From contig LUCM01002934.1 in assembly GCA_008360955.1 (NCBI GenBank), positions 54,834 through 118,833 on the forward strand: 64,000 nt of DNA, read 5' to 3'. The stretch comes from Fasciolopsis buskii (taxonomy: Eukaryota > Platyhelminthes > Trematoda > Plagiorchiida > Fasciolidae). Positions 12,498-24,354 of the stretch are shown here, piece after piece; the stretch's first letter is position 1; every line of letters starts with the position of its first letter. The notes under the pieces were generated by a model. It was not told where the DNA came from. It made no database searches and saw only the letters and a list, made by a program, of their open reading frames with translations. A program made the translations under genes and the position numbers.

Positions 12498-12676
12498 TTT
12501 AAATTTCATTTACTTCCTTTATTAATGGGACTAAGATGTACATTATTTTTCGGGAAGGGGGCGGCGGCCAGCAGAGGGCTGCCGAATCGGAAAGTTAACC
12601 GGCGGTGGGAGGATTCGAACTCGCGAACTTCATGTTCAAACGCCACGACCTTTTCCGCTTGGCCACCGCCGGCCAC
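12498..12676 (-). mobile_element. tRNA-derived SINE (family A here), antisense
   Basis: Read on the minus strand, the element begins with a tRNA-like head that has an A-box-like GGTGGCCAAGCGG and a B-box-like GAGTTCGAATCC and ends in the complementary CCCACCGCCGG. A body follows containing CAGCCCTCTGCTGGCCGCC and a tail CATTAATAAAGGAAGTAAA. Near-identical copies lie at 22130-22349 (-), 26195-26361 (-) and 30240-30395 (+). The head could be mistaken for a tRNA gene, but the repeated non-tRNA body shows it is a SINE. Confidence 0.75.
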
Positions 12677-13435
12677 TTACTGAGTCTTTTGGTCATTTGG
12701 AACTAACAGTGAAAGGCTGAATCGATTACTGTAAAAGCGCAGGTGACCAGCGATAACGCCCAGATGATATACTGAGCAATGTTGATACTACAATTTAGAC
12801 ACTTCGTGCTATAGAGCGTAGTAGATCCTCACTAGCACCCCCATTCCGTACACTGCCAAAACATAGATTCGGATCAAGAGTACGGGTTCTTCGAACCCCA
12901 TTGGCTCACCACTGAAATTCGCTTTTGTGTCGACCTTTGAGATGGTGTATTCGAAATCGCTCAATTGTTATCCAGGCAAATAAACTGGAGGCATCGATAT
13001 CTCTTCCTAAGAGCGTAGAAGGCTGCCTCGAACAAGAAATGGTATCATGTACCACCACTTACGATCAGACAATGAGTAAAGAGCATGAATCGATGAATGA
13101 AGTGTTCGATCATCCGTAGGTAGCTCGACTACCTATTATTGAGACCGAAGAGACTACTTTGATCCTAATGAGGATTGGGCTGATAAAAAACGGTTTTGGT
13201 TGATCCTCACAGAGGATGCATTTTTGCTAGGTAGTCTAAAGGAGGTGGATTATAATGAATTCTAATGTTCCCTCCTATTCGAAAGGAGGCAGACTGACCG
13301 GTTTACACGGAGGAGATTTTTGTTATCACATTCTCTGTTGTAAACGGATGTTGGTTCAAAAACAGGCGCTTTGTCCTCGAACTTGCTCTCATCATTAGTT
13401 CAGTCTTTGGTGTACGCCGAACCTCGGATATAACC

Positions 13436-13494
13436 CACGCAACATGAAGAATGGGTACAGAATAAGTTTCTGTACCCATTCTTCATGTTGCGTG
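13436..13494. repeat. Perfect 26-bp inverted repeat with a 7-nt loop
   Basis: The two arms, 13436-13461 and 13469-13493/4, are exact reverse complements across 26 bp around the loop ATAAGTT. The arm contains GAAGAATGGGTACAGA. It lies in the intron before the P-loop exon. A stem this long without mismatches is unusual next to the surrounding decayed repeats. It may be a recent foldback or an assembly or cloning artefact. Confidence 0.9.
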
Positions 13495-13908
13495 ATATGA
13501 TTTCATTACAAATTTGTCAGTTTGCCTTGTTGGGTAGGAACTGCCAGTTCGTTTGAAGTGACAGTCTGTCGCGGATAGCTTCAATTTTAAGGCAACATCA
13601 TGTTGATCCCTCATCGAACACCTAGCCTTGGAGATGCTCAGAGAGACGTTCCTCACGATTCTATTGAACATGTTTTGCCAAAACATCTCCATTCAAAAGT
13701 AGTTAGGCAAATGACATGTTCTCTTCCACCTAGACGTTCTCTTTCATTTGATCTACTTGGTTAGGTTTTTCTCGTTGCATGTCTTGATTGACTTAGGAAT
13801 CCCTTGTAAAATTCTAACTTTCGGAGTCATTAAAGTGTAAGTTTGATTCGGTTGCTGTTATGGCTAGCTTCTTTTTCCATCACTCCAATATATTTTTTAT
13901 GTCATCAG

Positions 13909-14029
13909 CTCTCATCCGTTCACACAGTTCAATTTGGTTGTTCTCGGCTCAGAGGGTTCCGGAAAATCCACGCTGGTTCGATTGCTCCATTCTGTTAATA
14001 TACCGGGGCAAACGGTTCGCATGGCAAAA
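13909..14029 (+). CDS. LRRK1: LRRK1-like exon, Roc GTPase P-loop (G1)
   Basis: This 121-nt exon enters in phase 2 and leaves in phase 0 at AAA|GTAAGC. It encodes the first beta strand and P-loop of Roc: FNLVVLGSEGSGKSTLVRLL. GSEGSGKST fits the Walker A pattern GxxxxGK[ST] and would hold the phosphates of GTP. The invariant Lys and Ser/Thr are present, so nucleotide binding is plausible. The exon is well bounded by acceptor tgtcatcag and its donor, and the reading frame joins the preceding LRR-linker exon without a stop. Confidence 0.9.
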
Positions 14030-14335
14030 GTAAGCTATGAAAACTGACGTTCGAAACAGTCTTCTGCTTTACCTTCGTCTTTTTAGGCATGGTGAAAAAC
14101 TTGATTGAATGCGTTATTGGTAATTTTCAAGGAATTGAATGCGTTATTCTTAAAAAAATACTTCACACTAGTAACCAGTTTCAGTGGTTCTAGGGACAAG
14201 TCTTCTAATTCAACTTGTCATTTTTTTCGGTTGGAATTTTCCCCTCAACTGGAAGTCACCGTTGTTTAAATCGGCCTCGGAGACATTTTGTCCCGTCTCC
14301 TGTTTTGACATCATAAGCCTTTTAAATGGATTCAG

Positions 14336-14419
14336 GCATTAAACTGCACCAGAAATCCGGCGCGAATTCACCCCATAGATGTCACCCTCAATGGTATTGT
14401 CTTTGTTCTACCTGATTGG
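14336..14419 (+). CDS. LRRK1: LRRK1-like exon, Roc segment after the P-loop (3' end uncertain)
   Basis: The acceptor ggattcag opens a phase 0 frame beginning ALNCTRNPARIHPIDVTLNG. It would correspond to the switch I side of Roc, where ROCO proteins vary. The frame stays open to 14480. Two donors are possible. G|GTATTG after 14393 is closer to consensus but leaves phase 1, which puts a stop in the next exon. TGG|GTGCCA after 14419 keeps phase 0 and is used here. An additional small exon between 14420 and 17041 would rescue the first option. Confidence 0.5.
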
Positions 14420-17041
14420 GTGCCAGATCACACCAAAACATTGCTTAAGTTTATCATGTCTTTGGTCGCCCAATTCACCTAAGCACTTGCGTTATCCGCC
14501 ATGATTGACTGTCGTAATTTTGACATTCTACAACAGGATTTCATTGATCATCGAGTGTTAATATTCGGTTCTGTTCAATTTCGGAATTCTGAGTTCCATG
14601 GTCATAGTCGCTGGTTTATTTCTCTTCTAGTGCATATTTCATCTTGGCATCTATGGGGGCATGTCTTTTCCACAACACAAGTCCCCTGATGTAAAGGATA
14701 AAAGCGTGTCAAGTCTGCCGAACCGTGATTTACTATTTTCGAACCTCCTAGCACCAATCCCGTGTCTATGAATCTTAAAAATGGATACTTTTTTGTATGC
14801 ATGAATATTTTGTTGCCTGGCGACGGATTCGCCTGTTAGTATTCAGCTCCAGATTATTGAACCTTTGTTTGACTTCAACCATCATTTGTATTCTAGTAGC
14901 TCCCATATGACGGAAAGTTTAGGAGCTACTCCTTTTTCTTCTCAACTACATGAGCTGCTGGCTGGAATTTTAATAAACCAACAATTACGACGGATCCAAC
15001 GTAGCCGCAGCAGCTAAGACAATAAACTGGACTGATTGATGTCAGTTCTACGCACTATAAAGATCAGCCTCCAAAATGATTTGTTAATTGTACTCGGTCT
15101 GTTTTTTGTCATTCGTAGACACATCTCTGATTAATATTTCCCTAGACTGAATACACAGAAAAAACCCTCCCAATCATCGCTGACATTTCTACAACCGGGA
15201 CAGAATTTCTGGTCTCCATAGCTATTGTTTAATTTGGTCTATCGTAGCATCTTCTACGGGCACTAGCACTTAATTCTAATAAAACTTAATCCATCCGTTA
15301 AGTCGAATATGTTGCTATGATCAGTGCTAATTCATAATCGCGGTCAGCGACGTGAACTTTTGAAGGTTAAATACCCGATGGATTTTCCATTGTTTCCATA
15401 TGGTAGTTATTCACAGTCTACTGACTAAGTACAAAGTCAATCGGAATTTACGTAGGTTTTTATTTGTTCTTGTTACCATTGTCGACCTTTGTGGAAATAA
15501 CGTGGTTCTCTGTTGTTCGTCTTTTCATCCTCATGGATTGCGTTTTTCCCCTAATTTGACTTTTTGCCTCAAGTGTATGGGCCAGCACCCCTTTTTATGG
15601 TACGCATTTTAATTCGTCTGCCTAATTAAAACGATAAAGTTTTGCTACCCTTGCGGTTTGCGATACAATACTATCCTAGTATTCGAGTAACATTACGCAT
15701 TTATCGGAAGGACTTCGTGGTAACACCAAATTATTTGTCATACTGTGCCCCGTTATCCGAAATTAGAATTACTCTACGGCATCGACAGCATTTGTGAAAG
15801 ACAAATACACATTGATCAGACGTCCTGGATGGGTCTTTTTCTGTCTATATAAAATATGGGTAATGGCGATTCGGTTTGTTCTCCAGGAATCTGGAAACAA
15901 AATGTGTTTTCGGAGAGGACAGACAGCCATGAATCTAAAATTAGAAAGTGAGCCCCCTAGGGTCAGTTTTGGTGACAAGCCGTCAGAGCTGAAACTGGAA
16001 CCTTACTTCGAGATGGCATTTGCCGAAATCACGTAACTATCACCAATCTGATGATAAGCAGATGTCCGGAAAATTAGTTGGAGGTTTCGTGTCTTGTGTG
16101 GAACAGTTACCATCTAAGCCGGCAGTTAGAAATTCTGTGTCGTATAGCATCTCAGCAGTATCTAATTTTTAAGGTAGTTCCGTTATTTAGCTCCATTTTC
16201 CGAGTGAGTTTTGTATACCGTTATAATGCGTAAGATTTTTGCTCCATCATACATGTTGATTCCTTGCCGAAACCCGGAAATAAAACATGCTGGGTTGCGC
16301 TTGTGACTATTCTAGTCTAAAACGAATACGGATGTTTTTTATCCGTTGCATTACTGGGACTGGTTGACTATGCGTTCAGGATTCACACCTTCTTGAGACT
16401 GTTTTGCATTAGTTTAAGGGAGCTGTTTTGCACTACATAAACCGTAATTTTGTCCACTAGTCTGACACCGGTGAAATGAGTTTCGTTTCACTGGAAATCG
16501 AATGAGAATGCTTCTTTTAAGTAGTATCCTTGACGCATTCGTTTATTACGTTTAACTTTCCTTCATGCGGGCTTAATTGTGCATTCCTTCAACTATGATT
16601 CGGCAATATTTTATTCGCTTTTAAGAACCGATTAACCAAGTTCACCTGTGTCAGATATCACGTTGCTGTTAGCATTGACGAGAATTATCTGAATGTGCGA
16701 CGAATTAGGTTTACACAGTATACTTTTGCCTTTCTAACTCTAGTATTTTTTTTTACCAATCACGTGGTTATCCTCAAATTCGGATTTCTATCGATTGACT
16801 CTAGATTCACTAGGTGATTTCTGTCGTCGTTTGGTCTTGTGATCAAACTCCTTTCTGGATACATCCTTATGTCATGTGCTGAGTTTGAACTTGGTATACG
16901 AAGTTATGAATCTCATTCAGCTTTTTATTAGTAATTTGGTTTTTAAAGTCTCATAAAACTCAGTATGAAAAATGAAAGGGTTAATAATTAGAATTTCTAC
17001 GCTTTTTTGTTTATCTTCTACCTGCTATTTTCCCACTGCAG
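14420..17041 (+). other. LRRK1-like intron, no recognised element
   Basis: This 2.6-kb intron holds no repeat or domain I can name. Frames at 15400-15612 (+) and 15794-16036 (+) show no family signature. A small unrecognised exon may be hidden here, because the donor of the preceding exon is ambiguous. Confidence 0.5.
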
Positions 17042-17206
17042 TCACTCGTTCCATCTGATTCCAAAATTGTCTTGCCCAACGTACAAGACGGATGGCACTT
17101 GTCCGAGGCCGCCAGCCATGGTATCAGTCAAGAGGACAGAGAGACAAATATAACTGTACCTACAGTGCATATCAGTTATCTAGTTGTCAATCCAACCACG
17201 ACGAAA
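17042..17206 (+). CDS. LRRK1: LRRK1-like exon, Roc insert between P-loop and switch II
   Basis: A 165-nt exon of exactly 55 codons, phase 0 on both sides, with a strong acceptor (ttttcccactgcag) and donor AAA|GTAGGT. It encodes a hydrophilic stretch followed by TVHISYLVVNPTTTK. It has no motif of its own. It belongs here because it lies between the P-loop and switch II exons, its phases fit both sides, and its codon use is gene-like. It is longer than the same region in vertebrate LRRKs, so it may be a lineage-specific loop. Confidence 0.7.
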
Positions 17207-18654
17207 GTAGGTACCGACTTTGAAGTGATTTCGCTGATAAAATTGTAATAACTATTCAAAGTGGATCAGCTTGCCTGATCTCTTTCGATACGGCTGTTCG
17301 TTAAGACCAATTTGTTCACCACAGTTCTTACGTGCACATGCGTTCTCGGCTTGATGATATGGTTTTGTTCCGACGGAAATTCGTTCTTCAAAAATGATCG
17401 CTATTTCCTCCACTCGTTTCCCATTTTTGACGTGCACTCACCTTTCGCGCGTCTTACAGGCTCTCTTTGCCTCTCCTCACAGAAACGTGGGTGCTGAATC
17501 ACAGATAATGAATGTTTCATGGTAAGGACTACCCCGATTCGTTTCGTTCAAACGAATAGTTCTATGTGAAATTCTTAACGTACCCTGTATATTCGTGTTA
17601 ATGGCATTAATTTTCAAATTCAGGAGCTGAACTGAATCCGGATTTTGGTTCTCTATCTAAACGCCAAACTGTGCGATCAAGAGATGAAAGTTACTTCGAG
17701 GCCATTGTCTTCTAAGTGCATTAATTTGATGGCAAACGTTTTGGGAAAACTACTAACAGATCCTCCAGAAAAGCACAAGTCCATCGACCAGTTATCTTCA
17801 AGGAATAAGTTTTCCGAGTTGCTTCGTTCAAGTTGAATAGTTTACTCGAAAAACTTTAACTGAGGGCTAATGCCTGTCGAAAACAAATTAAGAGGATGAA
17901 CAGCCCTGTACGGAACTCCCGAACTGTTTACGACAGTGTGGATATTTTTTGGCCTATTTTTGTGTACTCAGTTTTGGTAGTGAACTGGTCAGGTAACCAC
18001 GACAACAGTAGCTCGAGACATGAAAGCTCCCGGTTCGCCAAGGAATAGGGATTAAGGGACATATCAAAGGGCAGATAAAAATCGACGAAAGCGTGTCTTC
18101 TAGATCTCTCCGATGCGTCGGCGATGTAGTGATGCGATGACCCGAAGAAGTGCACTGAGGAGGACCGTCGGGAAAGTTAACAGAGGGAACTAAACGTTTG
18201 AGTGTGGCACTTTCTGCCAGCTTAAGACAACTGGATATCAAAGTAATGGTACAATCGTTTGGCCAGAATATCCGACCTAATTTTAGATATGATAATATTG
18301 GCGATATCTCCAAAATCCAGAAGTAGAAAGAGTGCGTGAAGATACGTTCAATATAAAACTAATTGCTTGCGTCAGAGGAAGGACACCTTACTTTAAAGAT
18401 AATGCACAGAGACTCGTTTTCTTCTTGCAAAATAAAATGGGTTCTTTGTTTGAGGCGCTTGTTTTTATACCTGGATAATAGTTGCACGGCGTATGTTGAA
18501 TCGAGCTTTCGTTTTTCTCCGTTTTCAACAGGGATAGGTTTCTGACTTTGAGGGAATTCCGTAAGTTGTAGAGATATTCCTTTCATCTGCTTAACCACTT
18601 TAATTTTGAGGAAGCAGTACGCCCGTTACAGAGGAAAAGCGTCTTTAAAAACAA

Positions 18655-19155
18655 GACTACACCTTGACGTGGTGTGACTACTTGGGCGCCTCCATGACCC
18701 AACAAAGTCTGCAGGATGATTTATCTCAAACCGAAGACCCAGTCGTACCTTGAGGCTTAATTGTTAAAGACCTGACGAAGCCGCCTCTATGTTGGGGATT
18801 GGTTAGAGCTGATAACTCAATCGCCAAAAAAAATGATTGGGAAGATAATTGATCTAAGTAGATAGGCTCCGATTCCTTTACTCCCCACAGCTTTGTTACA
18901 ACCAAATTATTGGGCTCAAAATCCTAGTCTTTGTCATGTCTAGGCGCTGGACTTTCCATCAGTATCTCTGTATAATATCCCATGAATCACGTATTCGAGA
19001 TTTCCGTGCTGCATTTGGTCGTCGTGCATGATAACTATCAATCGCCTGTCTATTGTTTCGAGCACGATGGATAGTGATGGCAATGACACGAATGTACTTC
19101 CATCCATTCTCTGTGAACTGTCCTCTGACTTTCAGTGTATCCTCACCTCTCATCC
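18655..19155 (+). mobile_element. RTE 5' untranslated region fragment
   Basis: The segment begins CCTTGACGTGGTGTGA and matches, with divergence, the leader of the large RTE copy at 48890-49394. Shared strings include TTTATCTCAAACCGAAGACCC / CTTATCTCAAGCCGAAGATCC and AGAATAATTGA..AAGTAGAT. No endonuclease or RT coding is recognisable after it, so it is a fragment carrying only the 5' end. Confidence 0.65.
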
Positions 19156-20049
19156 TTAGTCCTTTTCGATGAAACTGTGCAATCGCTGTACATTTTTGTC
19201 ATCTGTACCAAAAACAAAACAATTCGGCGCCAGTTTCACTGCTTGTTTTTACTTATGGGGTCCGTTTGTGACATTTTGATCTTGCTTGCTGAATCTCGTC
19301 GTCGGTAGTCTCACATTGTATACGGAGCCAAACGTGAGATATAGATATGCTACACACTATTTGTGCTTTTGTGTGTCGTGCTTCTCTCTCTCGCATCATC
19401 GCCTAAGAATGTGGATGAGCGTAAACACGGTGCAAACAAAAGATCTCGCCGATACGAAAAGCCGACGCTCAGAAGTATGCAGTCAGACCGTCCGAAGACT
19501 TGTCAAGGGATTTTTTTAGCCTCATCGTATTTTGAAGTTTGGTTTTCACACAAATAATGACTAGTATGCCAAGCAAAATTGAGCATACGGCGGAAAGTTT
19601 ATTTTTTCGGAAACATTGGGCAATCTTACGACGGTCAACTTGCCAATCTCAATAGCTTTTCCGTTCCCATTGCTCGGTATCCATCCAATTAAATGCTTAA
19701 AGCGGTTACTTGACTTGGCTCTCCATCCGGGAAATTATGCCCACTGATAAGAACGAAATAAAAAGATTTAAAGAGTTGAACACACAAAAAGTTGATGTTG
19801 AATTTCGAATGTGTTCAAGAACACTGTCAGTGAAACATCAGGATATCTGTTCTAGAGCCTCATTACTGTTTGTAGATTGTCTAGGATAATTCTGTTGCTT
19901 TGTCCTCGCGTTTGGGGACAAACAGCTTTTGCCAATAATCGGTTGTATCCTTTTCCGTACGACTATTAAAATCGACCGTTGATGAATTCATCCCATCATC
20001 TGGTGCCGTTACACACTTTATTTTTATATTTAACAATAGTTAAGGCATA

Positions 20050-20190
20050 CGACAATCGTTCGGCCCGAGTTCGAGTCCCAGTTCAAGCCCGATGGATGTG
20101 CGTTGCTGATGATTCTCAACAGGGCTGAAACTGTTGTACACTGCTTCTGTGATCTCTTAGTGACGAGTTGAGCGCTGATATCACATGGCG
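20050..20190 (+). mobile_element. SINE family B copy, plus strand, 3' half
   Basis: It has the B-box-like CGAGTTCGAGTCCC and then GTGCGTTGCTGATGATTC..GTACACTGCTTC and GAGCGCTGATATCACATGG. These are the same strings, in the same order, as the right half of the complete copy at 33838-34140. The left arm is not visible. Confidence 0.55.
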
Positions 20191-20344
20191 GTTGATTTCG
20201 TGAATACTTTCCAAGAAGTTTCGACCATACCTAAGGTTCAATGTAGGTCGCGTTTGTTGTCTGCTCTGCGTTGGTATGTTTCGTTATCAGGTTATACTGG
20301 TCAGTCGTCATCGGTTTGTCATTTACTTATTATCTCCATTACAG

Positions 20345-20599
20345 GACTACAGCTCCAGTTTGAACCAGCCAGATCATTCTACACCTGCAGCTAACCTCGA
20401 TGTGCCCGTTTCATTTCGCGTTTGGGATGTGGATAGTACGAAAACTGACATGTGGAATACCAAACAACAATTTTCCTCCTCTCTGGGTTGCTTGCAACGG
20501 ATCAGCTATTCTCGCGCGTCAGTTTTCCTCGTGCTTTGGCGTATGTCCGATGGTGTCAATGGTTTGAACAAAGTGACCCGCTGTTTGATGGATATTTAT
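20345..20599 (+). CDS. LRRK1: LRRK1-like exon, Roc switch II region
   Basis: A 255-nt exon of 85 codons, phase 0 to 0, from acceptor ctccattacag to donor TAT|GTGAGT. It encodes SFRVWDVDSTKTDMWNT followed by RASVFLVLWRMSDG and a helix ending LMDIY. VWD plus the hydrophobic LVLW strand is the ROCO switch II and beta-4 region (WDFAGQ in LRRK2-type, WDIGGP in LRRK1-type). Here the G3 glycine of DxxG is replaced: the sequence is D-V-D-S. The Asp is kept. That would be expected to weaken GTP hydrolysis or the switch movement. The next Roc exon lies 12.7 kb downstream. Confidence 0.85.
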
Positions 20600-20869
20600 G
20601 TGAGTGTCTCCCTGAACTACTCTTCTTTGTTTCGCCTCGTTGCTTTCATTTGTGATCAGATAATACTGAAACTGATCATCAATAGTATATATATAAGGGC
20701 TTTAAAATAGCCATGGTGCCAGTGAAAGAACATGTAAATGGAACTGTGTAAAGGGGACAACCAAGAGGAAAAGATAAACCATAACAAACCAACCGCCTTT
20801 TTGTGTTTTCATCGTCCACATTTTGTTTTTTGGTTAGTTTCAGATTATTTTTTTAACAGAGATGAGTTC

Positions 20870-23760
20870 TACAGATACCACACGGCATTCGTGCCAGTGA
20901 ATTTGGTTTTCAGCCTTATAACTCGGCGCCTCCGAACCCCAATAATCCTCATCTCTTGGGCCCCAACCAGGAAGACGGAAAGCACCAATCGAAGCCAAAA
21001 CCGAAGCTGAATTCTTCATACTTATACGGCAAGTCATAGCCTGACCACCGCGTTGCTTCTTCCAGCCTTGACCGCTACGTGCAAAAGGAGCACGAGCAGG
21101 TAGACTATTGGCGATTATCTCAGTTAGCTGAAGCTTCTGCATCTAGCACACGGCGTCGCACCTTGTCACTGCTTGTCCGATGTTCCCACCAGTCACGAGC
21201 GCAGTCACTACACAAGCTCTTTTTGAAGATGGGGACAACAATCGACTCCACCACGAGATGGGGACCTTCTTGGAGTACCAGACCTTCGAGAACAAAACTT
21301 GAAATTCTCTGACCAATTTCATTCTTTCACCACTATAAAGAGCTGTGAAAAGCCCATCGGAGCCCGGCGCTTGATGAAGTCCTAACGCTGGAATTTGCCT
21401 CAGGATCCTCCCTTTAGTTGGTGGTTTTGTTGTAACAGGCCACTGGACACTCGCCGGATTAGCTGCGGCAGCGCTAAAGCAGAGACCCAGCTAAATGGTG
21501 CCTGAAATTGTTCTGTCCAGCGTAGAAGTCGCTGCAGGTTGTGGATAGGCAAACTATCTGCTTCAGAGATCGTTTCGCTCACACCTAATACATTCCTGCT
21601 GGCTTATCGGGTGAGGTGAAGCAGCTTGCGGGAATTCCCCATGATAGCAGCATGTTCCGTTTCTAAAGCTCGCTAATACCACTAGATCTCGTGATCCCTA
21701 CCCGAACTTCTACTGATTCCTTGTCTCATTACAAGCTGCGCTTCATTATACTCGCTACCAGCCGAGATAGACTTGCGTGCGTCAAGAAGGCGCAAACACT
21801 CAGCAAAAACGCAGCGTGTAACGGATCGACTGGTCAGATCACAACGCACTAAGCCAGCAGAATGCGAAACATTCTTGATAAGCGATCCGTGCTCACTGAT
21901 GTTTTGAGATGGAGGCAATCCTAGCCTATCAACCAGGGCACTTTGAAAGATTGGATGGAGATTGGGATCAGATAGCTTATCGCAATCTAATCGACACTGT
22001 AGCGTGCACTCCGAGCGCCAATCAAAGCACGCGGACAGGTTTTACATACTAACGCATGGTCGTAGTTGATGGTAGTTCTCCGGTACGATCGACGGTTTTG
22101 TAGACTGCCTCGTCATTAGTAGCTATCTTTTATCGTTTACTTCCTTTATTAATGAAACAACAATGTACATCAATTTTCAGGAAGGGGGCCGCGGCCAACA
22201 GAGGGCTGCCAAGTGGAGAAGTTGACCAGCGGTGGGAGGATTCGAACCCGCGACCTTGACGTCCGAATGCCACGACCTTGATGTCCGAATGCTGCGACCT
22301 TGACGTCCGAATGCCACGACCTTATCCGTTTGGCCACCGCCGGTCAGTTGTGATGTGACCGATTTGGTCCCACCACTGATTCGAATAAGTCGGACGCCAG
22401 GTGACATACCGGTGACTGGAACGCTTGAATTTCGTAGTAATGGTCTGAGAACAAAACCATCAACCGTTCTCCGTTTTCAGAACGACATAAATCTAAACCA
22501 ATTGGCTTCCTAGATGTGCCTCATTCGTGGACGGCTAACCTACTCTAGCATTTGTCTCCTGCCAAACTCATCTCTTGCTCTCCATATGAAATCGTGCAGC
22601 TTTTAATGGAGATTATCTTTGATTGCATCTGGGCTGCCGTCTATTGGCGCGTACGCTGAGACGAAAAACAAATTGCGTCTGTTAGAGCGATGACTATTTA
22701 GTTCGCGCGAACCTTTCAGTCTCACTGCGCCTAGTTGGATTTTGACTGGGATCCAATCAATTAGCCCCAGGCTCTTCACCGAGAGCGACACCAGCTCGAA
22801 CAACACCAGAAGCTGCATCCTCAGGGACTTCAGAAAGGCAAAGATGAAACTTCACGAGAGAACTGGATGGGAATGTCAGTCGTTTGACAGAGCTTGAGTC
22901 TTGAATACGAGTCTTTTGAATAAAACAAATATCGATGACTAGTATCTCCAGTGCACTAGTTAAATAGCCTTGTTGACCTATACGCATCAGTTTTCGCACA
23001 TTGAATGTGAGTAGTTTAAAGGAGAATCGAGGATAAAGAAGTGCATTTGTAGGCTGCAGTGGATTCGGTGAGATTTTGATGCTATTTGAGGGAGAACGTG
23101 AGGGAACAGGGAAAGAACTTATTCCGGTGACACTAAAGCCAGCATGGCCGACTTTTGTTCCTGAAGCATGTAAGGAAGTACGGTGGGAAGAGGGAGGGAA
23201 ATACGAGTGAGTAGAGGAACAAACAGTTGTGTACGGTGGAACAATACTCTTATTAATGAGGATAGAGTGAGAAACTTTGGTCTGGAAGTCACTCATTTTC
23301 ATGATCGTATGTATTGTAGACTGTGGTAGTACCCGATCGCCTAGTCCAGAACCAAGCGCGTTCTGCAAGGCAGCAGAATTATTCGAGATGAGCCGATGAA
23401 CAGTTGGTTGGTTCATACACCTCTTATGGAAAACCTTTAGAGGTCAGAGCAATATGACTAGGGTCTATGGCCTTATTTGGTTGGCGGGCCACAATTGCCT
23501 CCTAACAGTGCCACCAGCGGCCCCTTGAGGTATTTTTTAGGGAAAGGGCTTGCCAGGCGAAAACCCACGACGCCCCCGGCACTGCCGGCACATGTCCGTG
23601 GCCGCTTTTTGGTGGACCTGAGCCCACCTTGTTCACGTCAAACCGCGTAGATGGTGGTCCTTCTCGTATTCGCAACCCAGGGAAGGGCCCAGTAGCACGC
23701 GGCTCTACCGTGTACCTTGTGGGAAACACTTGACTTCAGTTATGTGAAAGCTTTTAAGCT
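20870..23760 (-). mobile_element. Decayed RTE retrotransposon, antisense, interrupted by a SINE
   Basis: Reading the minus strand from right to left, 23730-23500 is a GC-rich leader. It is followed by an endonuclease start at 23000-22850 (LLTFNVRKLMRIGQQ, then QKTRIQDSSSVKRL). The body is interrupted at 22130-22349 by a family A SINE and resumes at 21582-21400 with LLRWTEQFQAPFSW. Next comes a VESIVVPIFKKS pre-RT box near 21250. The element ends at 21100-20900 with GWKKQRGGQAMTCRISMKN and RLPGWGPRDEDYWG. The RT catalytic core is missing between these last two parts. Many stops and frame changes mean it is not functional. Confidence 0.8.
22130..22349 (-). mobile_element. SINE family A inside the antisense RTE, with 22-bp triplication
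   Basis: The body CAGCCCTCTGTTGGCCGCGG and the tail with CATTAATAAAGGAAGTAAA match the copy at 12498-12676. The tRNA-like head carries three tandem 22-bp units at 22252-22273, 22274-22295 and 22296-22317 that differ at only a few positions. The insertion splits the antisense RTE, so it is younger than that copy. Confidence 0.8.
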
Positions 23761-24354
23761 CAATAATCCTGCATAGATTTTCACGAATGTTTCAACAGTA
23801 GATTTTTAAAACTAAACTTTCGACTCACCACGGCCCCATCTACCAACCTTTCATCGTCAGCCATTTATTCGAACTTCTCATGTGATTGTCTGACGGTACT
23901 CATAATCTTTGATATTCAGAAGTCTTTGGATTCGGCTGACGGGCCAGCGCTTTGAGATGGTCGTGCTGGATTGGAAGTATCTGATGGCTGTGTCGAGACT
24001 ACCCAAGCGTGACATTGCCAAAAATCAGATCAAGCACAGCCATATAGATCTTCATCACTTTGCTTTTTAATTGTAGATCTAAGGGATGGAGTATGCTGGC
24101 AAGCGCTGTATCGAGCTTTCACTGTTTGCCTTCATCGTCATGGTTTTCCACAACACCTATTTTGCGCCTAAATGTACATTTTCTTTCTATACATTATATA
24201 TATGCATTATTTAATATTGAAACTCACCACCAAAAAACCATTTGAGAAAACACAAGTTGGCGAACAAGCTCGTTTTCAGTGATTCGTACTCATGCCATTA
24301 CATCACTATATATATCTTGACAAAATATTTTCACTATAGGAAGGATTGGATTAG

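Noticed and set aside
12590..12676. tRNA gene candidate with A- and B-box-like motifs on the minus strand
   Set aside because: The same head plus a common non-tRNA body occurs four times in the window, so it is a SINE; the head does not fold as a complete cloverleaf by eye.
15794..16036. 80-codon plus frame considered as a missing Roc exon between 14336 and 17042
   Set aside because: No Roc-like sequence and no phase 1 to 0 splice pair at its ends.
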